Counted from the stretch's first letter, positions 9,614-21,380 are shown. The stretch is DNA of 64,000 bases from Streptomyces fumigatiscleroticus (GCF_014647975.1 NZ_BMQF01000010.1:1-64000), one strand, 5' to 3'. The notes: a model not told the origin generated them from the sequence alone. Translations and numbers: made by a program.

Positions 9614-11421
9614 GACGCGTCCTCCTGTTCCCCGGACATCAGATGGGCGTACTCGGCGTTGCTGCTCAGCAGTTCGTGATGGGTGCCTACGGCGGTGATC
9701 CGGCCGCCGGAGAGCAGGGCGACCCGGTCGGCGAGGAGCACCGTGGACGGGCGGTGGGCCACGATCAGGGCGGTGGTGTCCGCGAGCACCCGGCGCAGGG
9801 CGGCCTCGACGGCGGCCTCGGTGTGCACGTCCAGCGCGGAGAGCGGGTCGTCCAGCACCAGGAATCTGGGCCTGCCCACGACGGCGCGGGCCAGCGCGAG
9901 ACGCTGCCGCTGCCCGCCGGACAGGCTCAGCCCCTGCTCGCCGACCTGGGTGGCGGTGCCCTGCGGCAGCTGACGCACGAAGCCGGCCTGCGCGACGTCC
10001 AGCGCCCGGTCCAGCTCGGCCGCTCCCGCGGTGCCGTCGGCGCCCATGAGCACGTTCTCGCCGACGCTCGCCGAGAACAGGGTGGGCTCCTCGAAGGCGA
10101 CGGCGACCAGGGAGCGCAGCTCGGCCCGGGGCAGCGCGGTGATGTCCTGTCCGTCGAGCGTGATCCGGCCCGAGGTCACCTCGTGCAGACGCGGCACGAG
10201 AGCGGTGAGCGTGGTCTTGCCGCTCCCGGTGGCGCCGACGAGCGCCATGGACTCGCCCGGCCGGATGTGCAGGTCGATGTCCTCCAGCACGGGCGGGGAG
10301 TCGGCGGGAGCGTCCGGATAGCGGAACCCGACATGGTGGAAGCGCAGACCGTCGCCCTCAGCGGGGCGCGGCTCACCCGGCCCGGCCGCGCTCCGGTCGG
10401 ACTCCGGCTCCGCGTCCATCACCTCGAAGTACCGCTCCGTGGCCGTGGCCGCCTCCTGGCTCATCGCCAGCAGGAAGCCGATCGAGTCCACCGGCCAGCG
10501 CAGGGCGAGCGCGGTGGACAGGAACGCCACCAGCGTCCCCGCCGACAGCTGCCCGTCGGCGACCCGCACGGTCCCGAGCACCAGCGCCGCCCCGATGGCC
10601 ACCTCCGGCAGCGTCACGATGACGCCCCAGATGGTGGCGAGCAGCCCCGCCTTGCGCAGCTCCGTCCCGCGCAGCGTCCGCGACAGCCCGTGGAAGGCCC
10701 GCGCCTGCGTCCGGTGCCGTCCGAACCCCTTGATGATCCGGATGCCGAGCACGCTCTCCTCGACGACCGTGGTCAGATCGCCGACCTGGTCCTGGGCGAG
10801 CCGCGCCACCTCGGCGTACCGCTTCTCGAAGACGATGCAGGTGATCATCACGGGCACGGCGGGGCCGAGGATCACCAGTCCCAGCGTCCAGTCCTGCACC
10901 AGCATGATGACCACGCCGACAATGATGGTCACCCCGTTGACCAGCAGGAACGTCAGCGGGAAGGCGAGGAACATGCGCAGCAGCATCAGATCCGTCGTGG
11001 CGCGGGACAGCAGCTGGCCGGAGGCCCACCGGTCGTGGAAGGCCACCGGCAGCCGCTGGAGGTGCCGGTAGAGCTCCGCCCGCATCTCCGCCTCGACATG
11101 GGAGAGCGGCCGGGCCACCATCCAGCGCCGCAGCCCGAAGAGCAGCGCCTCCGCGACCCCGAGCAGCAGCAGATACAGCGCGCCCAGCCACACGCCCGCC
11201 GGATCCCGGTCGGCGACCGGCCCGTCCACCATCCACTTCAGCACGAGCGGGATCACCAGACCCACGCACGAGGCGACGATCGCGACGAACGCGGCGGTGA
11301 ACAGCCGCACGCGCACGGGCCGTACGTACGGCCACAGCCGCAGCAGGGTCCGCACGGCGGAGCGGCCGGCGGGGCCCGCCGGGTCCGTCATGTCCTTGGC
11401 AGGTGCACGAGTCGTGGGCAT
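9610..11421 (-). CDS. ABC exporter half-transporter, subunit A (degenerate Walker B)
   Basis: 603 residues. Transmembrane domain ~25-320, then a nucleotide-binding domain with Walker A GATGSGKTT, canonical LSGGQRQRLALARA, and Walker B RFLVLDDPLSALD. The catalytic glutamate after Walker B is Asp, so this subunit supplies the inactive ATP site. Its partner carries the complementary ISAGQ change, which is the known asymmetry of heterodimeric exporters. It is the first gene of a two-gene operon and overlaps the next by ATGA. The ATG at 11421 is used, but an in-frame ATG at 11391 (MTDPAGPAG) is also possible, because neither has a clear ribosome site. Confidence 0.92.
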   Translation of the reverse strand: MPTTRAPAKDMTDPAGPAGRSAVRTLLRLWPYVRPVRVRLFTAAFVAIVASCVGLVIPLVLKWMVDGPVADRDPAGVWLGALYLLLLGVAEALLFGLRRWMVARPLSHVEAEMRAELYRHLQRLPVAFHDRWASGQLLSRATTDLMLLRMFLAFPLTFLLVNGVTIIVGVVIMLVQDWTLGLVILGPAVPVMITCIVFEKRYAEVARLAQDQVGDLTTVVEESVLGIRIIKGFGRHRTQARAFHGLSRTLRGTELRKAGLLATIWGVIVTLPEVAIGAALVLGTVRVADGQLSAGTLVAFLSTALALRWPVDSIGFLLAMSQEAATATERYFEVMDAEPESDRSAAGPGEPRPAEGDGLRFHHVGFRYPDAPADSPPVLEDIDLHIRPGESMALVGATGSGKTTLTALVPRLHEVTSGRITLDGQDITALPRAELRSLVAVAFEEPTLFSASVGENVLMGADGTAGAAELDRALDVAQAGFVRQLPQGTATQVGEQGLSLSGGQRQRLALARAVVGRPRFLVLDDPLSALDVHTEAAVEAALRRVLADTTALIVAHRPSTVLLADRVALLSGGRITAVGTHHELLSSNAEYAHLMSGEQEDAS

Positions 11422-11505
11422 CAGGGGCGAGCCTACGGATCGCCACTGACACTGCCCACCGAGTTTTGGCCGGTTCGCACCGGCCGCCGCCTCCGCGACC
11501 TGCGG

Positions 11506-12921
11506 CTACGCCGCCGGATACGGCAGCAGACCGTCCGCCACCGCCTCCCACGCCGCCTTGAGCCCGGCGAGCAGTTCCGGCCGGTCGGCGGCGAGGTCGG
11601 CCTGTTCCCGGGCGTCGGCGGCCAGGTCGTACAGATGGTCCGTGCCGTCGGCGTCCTGGTAGTACTTCCACTTCCCGCGTCTGAGCGCCCGGTTGCCCCG
11701 CACCCGCCAGAACAGATCCCGCGCCGGCAGGTCCTCGCCGCGCAGCAGGTACCCGGCCAGGCTCGTGCCGTCCAGCGGGTACGCCGGGTCGGGCCGGGCC
11801 CCGCCCAGCTCCAGCAGCGTCGCCGTCCAGTCCGGCGAGTAGACGGGCTCGTCGCTGACCTGGTGCCCGTCGATCCGGGCCGGCCAGCGCAGCAGGGTCG
11901 GCACCCGGATGCCGCCCTCCAGCAGCTCGGACTTGCCGCCGCTGAGCGGCCACTGGTACGAGAAGCGCTCGCCGCCGTTGTCGCTGGCGAAGACGACGAC
12001 GGTGTTCTCCTCCTGGCCGCTGCGGCGCAGCGCGGTGAGCACCTTGCCGACGGCGGCGTCCAGGTTCTCCACCATCTCCCGGTACTTCTCCACCGAGCCG
12101 CCGTCGTTGTGCAGCAGCGCGGTCAGCGCCTCGCCCTTGCGGATCTTCGCCTCGATCTCCGCGGCGGTGTCCTCGTCGCCTTCGCCGAGCCAGGGCCAGT
12201 GCGGGGTGGTGAAGTTGAGGTTGAGCAGCCAGGGGGCGTCGTGGTCGCGGCCGACGTACTCCACCGCCCGCTCGGTCAGGACGGTCGTGTAGTAGCGCAG
12301 GTCCTTGTAGGTCGCGTCGCCCTCGTAGAGGTCGTAGTCGCCGAGCTGGCCCAGCTTGGAGAAGTACTCCAGCGCGCCGCCGAAGTTGCCGAAGAACTCG
12401 TCCCAGCCGGACTTGGTGGGGCTGTGGTCGGGCAGCCAGCCGCAGTGCCACTTGCCGATCAGCGCGGTGGCGTACCCGGCCTTCTTCAGCAGCGAGGCGA
12501 GGGTGGGGTGGTTCGGATCGAGCCCCTGGGTCCTGTTGCCGACGGGTTCGGCGAGCCCGCCCTGCGTACGGCCCGGGTAGCGGCCGGTGTACAGGCTGAA
12601 CCGGGTGGGGGAGCAGGTCGCCGAGCCGGAGTAGGCGTTCGTGAACCGGACGCCCTGGGCGGCGAGGCGGTCCAGGTTCGGCGTCCTGATGTGCGGCGCC
12701 CCGTAGGAGGAGAGGTCGGCCCAGCCGAGGTCGTCGCCGAGGATGAACAGGAAGTTGGGGCGCCTGCCGGAGCCTGAGCCGCCTCCGCGTGCCGTGAAGG
12801 GGCGCTCGGCGGAGGCGGTCCCGGCGCCGGCGGCCTCGGCGGTGGCGGAGGCACCGGCGACGGCGGTGACCGCACCGCCGCCGACCAGACCGCCGAAGAC
12901 ACGGCGTGATATGTCGGGCAT
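11506..12921 (-). CDS. secreted sulfatase (formylglycine-dependent family)
   Basis: 471 residues. The N-terminus MPDISRRVFGGLVGGGAVTAV is a twin-arginine signal (RRVFGG). The mature domain opens with PNFLFILGDDLGWADL, giving the metal-binding Asp pair. The sulfatase signature CSPTR has its nucleophile precursor at C103, which a formylglycine-generating enzyme would have to oxidise. GKWHCGWLPDHSP and FASDNGGERFSYQWPL complete the active-site motifs. It is most like arylsulfatase A-type enzymes; the sulfated substrate is unknown. It stands alone between the ABC exporter and glgX, all on the same strand, with gaps of 84 and 132 bases, and so is probably a separate unit. Confidence 0.92.
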   Translation of the reverse strand: MPDISRRVFGGLVGGGAVTAVAGASATAEAAGAGTASAERPFTARGGGSGSGRRPNFLFILGDDLGWADLSSYGAPHIRTPNLDRLAAQGVRFTNAYSGSATCSPTRFSLYTGRYPGRTQGGLAEPVGNRTQGLDPNHPTLASLLKKAGYATALIGKWHCGWLPDHSPTKSGWDEFFGNFGGALEYFSKLGQLGDYDLYEGDATYKDLRYYTTVLTERAVEYVGRDHDAPWLLNLNFTTPHWPWLGEGDEDTAAEIEAKIRKGEALTALLHNDGGSVEKYREMVENLDAAVGKVLTALRRSGQEENTVVVFASDNGGERFSYQWPLSGGKSELLEGGIRVPTLLRWPARIDGHQVSDEPVYSPDWTATLLELGGARPDPAYPLDGTSLAGYLLRGEDLPARDLFWRVRGNRALRRGKWKYYQDADGTDHLYDLAADAREQADLAADRPELLAGLKAAWEAVADGLLPYPAA

Positions 12922-13053
12922 GCGTGATCCTCGTGAAAGTGACTCGGGAGAGGAGAGGGGGCAGCGTGAGGGGGGCTCGACCTGGGACGCTGCCAGCCAG
13001 GGCGGAACCGGGTCAAGAAGATCGCCGCCGAGTTCACGAGGGTGAAACGAAGC

Positions 13054-15306
<2,253 letters not shown>

Positions 15307-15470
15307 CAGTCAGGCCCCTTTTTTCGGTTGGTCCGCCTCGGGGGCGCCACGGCGGGTGCCCCCTGCGGCTCGCTCACGGGGGTGGCGGCCCCCCGCGCGT
15401 CGTCCTCCCCCCTGTTCTGCCCAGAGCGTGGCTCGCACTCACGTTTCCCCAGGGCGGGCCGGTCGTTGGG

Positions 15471-16703
15471 GTGGGCGTGAGGCATGGACAAGGGCGCGCT
15501 CGGCGCGCGGCGGCCGCACTGGCCGCCGTACTGACATGGGCAGGACTGCTGGCCGGGGTGGCCGGCTGTGTTCCGGACGGCACGGGCGGGTACGGACCGC
15601 TCGGCGGGCCGTCGGCGGCCGGCGACGTCATCCGCGTCGCTCCGCAGGACGGCAGCAAGGGCGTACGCCCCGACGAGAGACTCTCGGTGGAGGTGTCCGA
15701 CGGGCGGCTGGAGTCGGTCCGGGTGGTCAAGTCGCAGGACGCGCAGGACTCCCCGGTGCCCGGGCGCGTCTCCGGCGACGGCCGGCGCTGGGAACCCGAG
15801 GACGGCCGGCTCTCGCTGGCGGCCGAGTACACGGTCGACGCGGTCGCGGTGGACGGCGGCGGCCGCCGCTCCGCGCGGCACACCACCTTCACGACGCATG
15901 TCCCCGAGGAACGCTTCATCGGCTACGTCAAGCCCGAGAACCGTTCCACGGTCGGCACCGGCATGATCGTCTCTCTGGAGTTCAACCGCGCGATCGCCCA
16001 CCGCGCGGCCGTCGAACGCGCCGTCCGCGTCACCGCCCGGCCCCCCGTCGACGTCCGGCCCCACTGGTTCGGCGACGACCGCCTCGACTTCCGCCCCGAG
16101 AACCCCTGGAAGCCCGGCACCCGGGTCACCGTCGACCTGCGCTTCCGGGACGTCGAGGGGGCGCCCGGCGTGTACGGGCTCCAGCGCCGGACGGTCTCCT
16201 TCACCGTCGGCCGCGACCAGGTCTCCCGCATCGACGCCGCCGCGCACACCATGGAGGTACGGCGGGACGGCGCGCTGCTGGCCACCGTGCCGGTCACGGC
16301 CGGCGCCGCGAAGACCCCCACGTACAACGGCACGATGGTGGTGACGGAGATGCTCGAGGTCACCCGCATGAACAGCCGCACGGTCGGCTTCGGCGGCGAG
16401 TACGACATCCCCGACGTGCCGCACGCCATGCGTCTCACCGAGTCCGGCACCTTCCTGCACGGCAACTACTGGGCGCCCGAGGAGGTCTTCGGCCGGTCCA
16501 ATGTCAGCCACGGGTGCGTGGGCCTGCGTGACGTCAAGGGCGGCGGCTCGGACACCCCGGCGGGCTGGTTCTTCGACCGCAGCCTGGTCGGCGACGTCGT
16601 CGAGATCGTCCACAGCAACGACGAAAAGGTCGCTGCCGACAATGGCCTCGGAGGGTGGAATATGGGATGGAAGGCATGGAAGGCGGGCAGTGCGGTGACG
16701 TAG
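15471..16703 (+). CDS. L,D-transpeptidase lipoprotein (YkuD domain), copy 1
   Basis: 410 residues. The N-terminus is a lipoprotein signal ending LAGVAGC, so it should be anchored on the outer face of the membrane. Two Ig-like domains typical of actinobacterial Ldt enzymes follow (from about residue 60, IRVAPQDGSKGVRPDERL). The YkuD catalytic domain has HGNYW and SHGCVGLRD, with the nucleophile at C349. The enzyme makes 3-3 peptidoglycan cross-links. The GTG at 15471 is taken; the GTG two codons later is equally possible, and the longer frame upstream is not conserved-looking. The next gene is a close paralog in the same orientation. Confidence 0.92.
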   Translation: MGVRHGQGRARRAAAALAAVLTWAGLLAGVAGCVPDGTGGYGPLGGPSAAGDVIRVAPQDGSKGVRPDERLSVEVSDGRLESVRVVKSQDAQDSPVPGRVSGDGRRWEPEDGRLSLAAEYTVDAVAVDGGGRRSARHTTFTTHVPEERFIGYVKPENRSTVGTGMIVSLEFNRAIAHRAAVERAVRVTARPPVDVRPHWFGDDRLDFRPENPWKPGTRVTVDLRFRDVEGAPGVYGLQRRTVSFTVGRDQVSRIDAAAHTMEVRRDGALLATVPVTAGAAKTPTYNGTMVVTEMLEVTRMNSRTVGFGGEYDIPDVPHAMRLTESGTFLHGNYWAPEEVFGRSNVSHGCVGLRDVKGGGSDTPAGWFFDRSLVGDVVEIVHSNDEKVAADNGLGGWNMGWKAWKAGSAVT

Positions 16704-16865
16704 GCCGAAAGGGCGGCCGGTCGGCCCGAGGATGCGGTGAACTCGGTACTGAACAGTGACAATCATGAGGCGCCGACGCCCCTGGCCTTGTGGTTACTAT
16801 GCGCCGGTGCGCGCGCGGGACGCGCCGCGGTGCGGGTCTGACCAGGCCCGGCGAGGGGAGACGAC

Positions 16866-18119
16866 TTGAAGGTGCGACCGATATCGGGGGCGTCGGTTGA
16901 CGCACACGCGGGGATGCGGCGAGCGGGCGGGCGCGGCCGGAAACGGCTGCCGGCGCTGCTGATCGGTCTGCTGCTGGCCGCCACCGCGTGCGGCGGGTCG
17001 GGCTCGGACTCCGGCGGTGAGGGCAAGGGCAAGGACTCCGGCACGGCGCGGAGCAAGCAGTCGCAGGCCGTGCTCAGCGTCGCCCCCGCCGACGGCGCCA
17101 AGTCCGTCGACACCACCGGCGCCCTGAAGGTCGGCGTGGCCAAGGGCCGGCTGACCCAGGTCGAGGTCAAGGACGACAAGGGCGAGAAGGTCGACGGGAA
17201 GATATCCGGGGACGGCGCCACCTGGACGCCGTCCGCCCATCTGGCCGCCGCCACCACCTACACGGTGCACGCGGTCGCCGAGGACTCCGAGGGCCGCACG
17301 GCCACCGAGGACTCCCGCTTCACCACCCTGAAGCCCAAGCACACCTTCATCGGCGAGTTCACCCCCGAGGACGGCTCCGAGGTCGGCGTCGGAATGCCGT
17401 TCTCGATCCGGTTCACCCGGGGCATCACCCACCCCGAGGACGTCGAGAAGTCCATCAGCGTCAAGACCGAGCCGGCCGTCGACGTCGAGGGCCACTGGTT
17501 CGGCAACGACCGCCTCGACTTCCGCCCGGAGAAGTACTGGAAGGCGGGCACCAAGGTCACCGTCGGCCTGAACCTCGACGGCGTCGAGGGCCGCGACGGC
17601 GTCTACGGCGAGCAGACCAAGACCGTCTCCTTCACCATCGGCCGCAACCAGGTCTCCGTCGTGGACGCCAAGAAGCACACGATGAAGGTCATGCGGGACG
17701 GCAAGGTCGTCAAGACCCTGCCCGTCACCACCGGCAAGCCCGGCTACGACACCTGGAACGGCCAGATGGTCATCAGCGAGAAGCTCGAAGTGACCCGCAT
17801 GAACGGCGAGACGGTCGGCTACGGCGGCGAGTACGACATCGCGGACGTCCCGCACGCCATGCGCCTGACCACCTCCGGCACCTTCATCCACGGCAACTAC
17901 TGGGGCGGCGGCGCCTTCGGCAACTACAACGCCAGCCACGGCTGCGTCGGCCTGCGCGACGTGCAGGGCGGCTACGACGGGAGCACCCCGGCCGCCTGGT
18001 TCTTCGACCACTCCCTCATCGGCGACGTGGTGGTCGTGCAGCACTCCGACGACGACACCGTGGCCCCGGACAACGGGCTCAACGGCTGGAACATGTCCTG
18101 GGCCGAGTGGAAGGCCTGA
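16866..18119 (+). CDS. L,D-transpeptidase lipoprotein (YkuD domain), copy 2
   Basis: 417 residues with the same architecture as its upstream neighbour: a lipobox around LLLAATACGG, a Lys/Gly/Ser-rich linker, two Ig-like domains (VEGHWFGNDRLDFRPEKYW matches the paralog's second domain), and the YkuD domain with HGNYWGGGAFGNY and SHGCVGLRD, nucleophile C360. It is expected to form 3-3 cross-links in the cell wall. The TTG at 16866 lies five bases after GGGGAG; the GTG at 16872 is the alternative. The 162-base gap from copy 1 and a TACTAT box near 16795 suggest its own promoter. A strong hairpin follows. Confidence 0.92.
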   Translation: MKVRPISGASVDAHAGMRRAGGRGRKRLPALLIGLLLAATACGGSGSDSGGEGKGKDSGTARSKQSQAVLSVAPADGAKSVDTTGALKVGVAKGRLTQVEVKDDKGEKVDGKISGDGATWTPSAHLAAATTYTVHAVAEDSEGRTATEDSRFTTLKPKHTFIGEFTPEDGSEVGVGMPFSIRFTRGITHPEDVEKSISVKTEPAVDVEGHWFGNDRLDFRPEKYWKAGTKVTVGLNLDGVEGRDGVYGEQTKTVSFTIGRNQVSVVDAKKHTMKVMRDGKVVKTLPVTTGKPGYDTWNGQMVISEKLEVTRMNGETVGYGGEYDIADVPHAMRLTTSGTFIHGNYWGGGAFGNYNASHGCVGLRDVQGGYDGSTPAAWFFDHSLIGDVVVVQHSDDDTVAPDNGLNGWNMSWAEWKA

Positions 18120-18134
18120 CGGCGAAGCGTACGC

Positions 18135-18167
18135 GGGCCCGGTGCTGTGACGGACGGCACCGGGCCC
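18135..18167 (+). terminator. terminator after the second L,D-transpeptidase gene
   Basis: A perfect 11-base-pair stem (18135-18145 with 18157-18167) closes an 11-base loop, 15 bases after the stop at 18119. Confidence 0.8.
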
Positions 18168-18198
18168 GTTGCCGTTAGCCGCCGTTAACCTGCTCTGC

Positions 18199-18966
18199 AT
18201 GACCGTCAATCTCGAAGTCGCCGAAGGCGTCGGCACCCTCCGCCTGAACCGCCCGCCCATGAACGCGCTGGACGTCGCCACCCAGGACCGGCTCAAGGAG
18301 CTCGCCGAGGAGGCCACGCGCCGCGAGGACGTACGGGCCGTGGTGATCTACGGCGGCGAGCAGGTGTTCGCGGCGGGCGCGGACATCAAGGAGATGCAGG
18401 CCATGGACCACGCGGCGATGGTGATGCGCGCCCGGGCCCTCCAGGACTCCTTCACCGCCGTCGCCCGCATCCCCAAGCCGGTCGTCGCCGCCGTCACCGG
18501 CTACGCCCTCGGCGGCGGCTGCGAGCTGGCCCTGTGCGCGGACTACCGCATCGCCGCGGACAACGCCAAGCTGGGCCAGCCGGAGATCCTGCTCGGGCTG
18601 ATCCCGGGCGCGGGCGGCACCCAGCGCCTGGCCCGTCTGATCGGCCCGTCCCGGGCCAAGGACCTCATCTTCACCGGCCGTCAGGTCAAGGCCGACGAGG
18701 CGCTGACGCTGGGCCTGGTGGACCGGGTCGTCCCGGCCGCCGAGGTGTATGCCGCGGCCCACGCCTGGGCGGCGCGGCTCGCCAAGGGACCGGCGATCGC
18801 GCTGCGCGCGGCGAAGGAGTCGGTCGACACCGGGCTGGAGACCGACATCGAGACCGGTCTCGCCGTGGAGCGCAACTGGTTCGCAGGTCTGTTCGCCACC
18901 GAGGACCGGGAGCGGGGGATGCGCAGCTTCGTGGAGGAGGGACCCGGCAGGGCGACCTTCCGCTGA
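18199..18966 (+). CDS. enoyl-CoA hydratase/isomerase family protein
   Basis: 255 residues of the crotonase fold. Family motifs are VFAAGADIKEM (oxyanion hole), VTGYALGGGCELALCADYRIA and PEILLGLIPGAGGTQRLARL, where the Glu positions match the two catalytic Glu of true enoyl-CoA hydratases. It most likely hydrates trans-2-enoyl-CoA in fatty-acid beta-oxidation, though other acyl-CoA substrates are possible. The ATG at 18199 is chosen because MTVNLEVAEGVGTLRLNRP aligns with family N-termini. There is no Shine-Dalgarno sequence, and TAACCT ends only seven bases before the ATG, so a leaderless mRNA is possible. It follows a terminator and is monocistronic. Confidence 0.93.
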   Translation: MTVNLEVAEGVGTLRLNRPPMNALDVATQDRLKELAEEATRREDVRAVVIYGGEQVFAAGADIKEMQAMDHAAMVMRARALQDSFTAVARIPKPVVAAVTGYALGGGCELALCADYRIAADNAKLGQPEILLGLIPGAGGTQRLARLIGPSRAKDLIFTGRQVKADEALTLGLVDRVVPAAEVYAAAHAWAARLAKGPAIALRAAKESVDTGLETDIETGLAVERNWFAGLFATEDRERGMRSFVEEGPGRATFR

Positions 18967-19198
18967 GCATCCGTGCGAAGGACGCGATGTCCCGTCCGGA
19001 CCCCTCGGCGAGGCCGTTCCCGGCGGCCTCGGACCGCCCCCGCCGGGCGCCGCCGGCCGGGCGCAGGTCACCCGGGTCGTGCCCGCCGCCGCAGTGCCGT
19101 GGGCACGGGCCGCTCGGCCGCCGTGGAACGGGGGCTTCCCGGGGGCGTATATCCCGGGAACGGCCCCGGAGGCCGTCCCGGGCGTCCATGATGGGGGC

Positions 19199-19702
19199 AT
19201 GGCGGGGCTGGAGGGTATGGAACAGCCGCGGGGAGACGCACGTGCAACCGCGGCGCGCTGGTCGCCCACGGTCGAGGACGAACGCGCGCTGAAGGCGCTG
19301 GAACTGTTCGGCAACCCGACGGAGGCGGAGGTGCCGCTGCCGTCCCGCCCCGAGTCCGCCGCCACCGCCCGCCGCCTGGCCCAGGTCGTGGTCCTGCGCC
19401 AGTGGGGGCTCACCCCGAAGCTGACGGAGGACGCCGTCCTGCTCGTCTCGGAGCTGGTGGGCAACGCCGTGCGCCACACCGGGGCCCGGGTCTTCGGCCT
19501 GCGTATGCGCCGCCGCCGCGGCTGGATCCGTATCGAGATCCGCGATCCGTCCCGCGGACTGCCCTGTCTGATGCCGGTGCAGGAGATGGACCTCAGCGGA
19601 CGGGGACTCTTCCTCGTCGACAAACTGTCCGACCGGTGGGGGGTCGATCTGCTGCCGCGGGGCAAGACGACATGGTTCGAGATGAGGGTCGCGGACCGCT
19701 GA
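19199..19702 (+). CDS. ATP-binding regulatory protein (HATPase_c, anti-sigma-kinase-like)
   Basis: 167 residues. A short N-terminal region is followed by a GHKL ATPase domain: LLVSELVGNAVRHTG is the N box with the Mg-binding Asn, and GRGLFLVDKLSDRWG is the G box. PLPSRPESAATARRLAQVV is the usual beginning of the Streptomyces RsbW/SpoIIAB-like family. Such proteins bind sigma factors or anti-anti-sigma partners, and no partner gene lies next to it. The ATG at 19199 is used; an ATG at 19217 has a GGAGG only two bases away. No membrane segment. The 232-base gap before it shows no gene. Confidence 0.85.
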   Translation: MAGLEGMEQPRGDARATAARWSPTVEDERALKALELFGNPTEAEVPLPSRPESAATARRLAQVVVLRQWGLTPKLTEDAVLLVSELVGNAVRHTGARVFGLRMRRRRGWIRIEIRDPSRGLPCLMPVQEMDLSGRGLFLVDKLSDRWGVDLLPRGKTTWFEMRVADR

Positions 19703-19717
19703 GCGGCCCGCTCGCGC

Positions 19718-20368
19718 TCACCGGCCCTCGGCGCGGGCCGTGAACAGGGCCTCCGAGCCCACCGGAAGATAGCCCGCCGCCTGGAACGCCCGCAGGCTGC
19801 GGGCGTTGCCCGGGGATATCTGGGCCCACACCGGCTCGCCCCCGCTCAGCCGCCGCGCCGCCGCGGCGAGCGCCCGCCCCAGCCCCCGGTGCCGTACCCC
19901 CTCGTCCACCTCGACCGCGGCCTCCAGCCGGCCCGCGACGCCGCGGCCCAGGACGAGGACGCCGCCCCGTGCCGTCCACACCCGTACCTCGTCGCGCCGT
20001 CGGCGGGAGGAGACCACCCGCGGATGGTCCGGGTCGCCGATCTCCTCCAGCCGAAGCGCGGGCTCACCCGGCAGGGGCGCGCCCACCGTCATCACGTCGA
20101 TCGTGTCCGTACGGCGCCCCGTGCGCTCGGCGAACGCCGCCAGGAAGCGGGCGTTCATGGGGGCGGCGAGCGTGTCGCAGTCGAGCCGGTCCAGACTCCG
20201 CCGCACCCAAGCCGGGTCCTCGTCCGTGAAGACGACGGAGTGCGCGGTGAAGGCGATGACCCCGGCGTCCCGGGGGCAGCACTGCGGCAGCACCGTCACC
20301 GAGCCGTCCGCCGGCGGGAAGACACCTCGCGCGGCCGCGTCCAGAATGTCCCGCAGCGTCTCGCTCAC
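19718..20368 (-). CDS. GNAT-family N-acetyltransferase
   Basis: 216 residues. The C-terminal half is a GNAT domain: VEVDEGVRHRGLGRALAAAA is the acetyl-CoA pyrophosphate loop and NARSLRAFQAAGYLPVG is the C-terminal motif. The N-terminal half (VSETLRDILDAAARGVFPPADGS) resembles the extra domain of a Streptomyces family that acts on unknown small molecules or proteins. The GTG at 20368 is chosen because GAGGAG lies five bases upstream; the frame extends to 20389 without support. It is divergent from the MerR-type gene across only 47 bases, so the two may share regulation. Confidence 0.85.
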   Translation of the reverse strand: MSETLRDILDAAARGVFPPADGSVTVLPQCCPRDAGVIAFTAHSVVFTDEDPAWVRRSLDRLDCDTLAAPMNARFLAAFAERTGRRTDTIDVMTVGAPLPGEPALRLEEIGDPDHPRVVSSRRRRDEVRVWTARGGVLVLGRGVAGRLEAAVEVDEGVRHRGLGRALAAAARRLSGGEPVWAQISPGNARSLRAFQAAGYLPVGSEALFTARAEGR

Positions 20369-20415
20369 GCACGCTCCTCGAGTCTCCACCCACTGGAAGG
20401 CCCAGACTCCCAGAC

Positions 20416-21331
20416 ATGATCGACGACGGCACCGGACTTCTCACCACCGGCGAGCCGGCCCGGGCCACCGGACTGACGGTGCGCACCATCCGCTACTGGT
20501 CCGACGAGGGCGCCCTGCCCCCACGAGCCCGGTCCGCGGGCGGCTACCGGCTGTACGACGCGGCGTCCGTGGCCCGTCTCGAGCTGATCCGCACCCTGCG
20601 CGAACTGGGCCTCGGCCTGGACGACGTACGCGCGGTGCTGGCCGGCGAGCGGACGGTGGCCGAGGTCGCGGCGGCGCATGTGACGGCGCTGGACGCGCGG
20701 ATCAGGTCGCTGAAAGTGACCCGCGCGGTGCTGTCGGCCGTGGCGCGACGCGGCTCGACCGCCAAGGAGACGACACTGATGAACAAGCTGGCGCGGCTGT
20801 CCGCCGCCGAGCGGAGCCGGATCGTCCAGGAGTTCGTGGACGAGATGTTCCAGGGCCTCGACACGGCCGACCCCGTGATCCGCGAGCGGATGCGGAACGC
20901 GGCCGTGGACCTGCCGGAGGACCCCACGCCCGAGCAGGTGGACGCCTGGGTGGAGCTGGCGGAGCTGTTGCGGGACCCGGAGTTCCGGGCGCAGATGCGC
21001 AGGGCCGCCGAAGTTCAACGCGGCCGACCGCGGGACCGGGACGCCCGACGGTGCGTCGATGTGGTTCGCGCGGCGGCTGGTGCGGCTGGGCGCCGACGCG
21101 CGGACGCGGGGCGTCGAGCCGGGGTCGCCGGAGGCGGACCGGGTGCTGCGGGACCTGATCGGCGACGCCGGCCCCGGGGCCGTACTTCAGCGGCTGCGGT
21201 CGCACACCACCGACCGGGTCGCCCGGTACCGCGAACTGCTGGCCGTGGTGAAGGGCACCGGCCCCGAGGCGGCGCACCGGGAGGAGTTCGCGTGGGTGGT
21301 CGCCGCACTCCAGGCGCGCGCAGGCAGCTAA
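20416..21331 (+). pseudogene. MerR-family transcriptional regulator interrupted by a one-base frameshift
   Basis: The first frame encodes a MerR winged helix (LTTGEPARATGLTVRTIRYW, GALPPRARSAGGYRLYD), the dimer helix and about 110 more residues, up to RAQMRRAAE near 21010. The matching sequence then continues in the next frame (KFNAADRGTGTPDGASMWF) to a stop at 21331. Removing one A from the AA at 21011-21012 restores a continuous protein of about 304 residues. As written, the first frame instead runs out of homology and stops at 21336. This is either a real inactivating insertion or a sequencing error. The DNA-binding domain itself is intact, so a truncated repressor or activator could still be made. 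The effector ligand is unknown. Confidence 0.8.
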
Positions 21332-21380
21332 TCTGACCTGCGACAGTACGACGGCACAGCACGAGATGAGGGGCGGATCG

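Noticed and set aside
7610-12777. Long plus-strand frames opposite the ABC exporter and sulfatase genes
   Set aside because: Shadows; Arg/Gly/His-rich without any domain.
20990-21020. Programmed frameshift in the MerR gene
   Set aside because: No slippery heptamer or downstream structure is visible; a simple insertion explains it.
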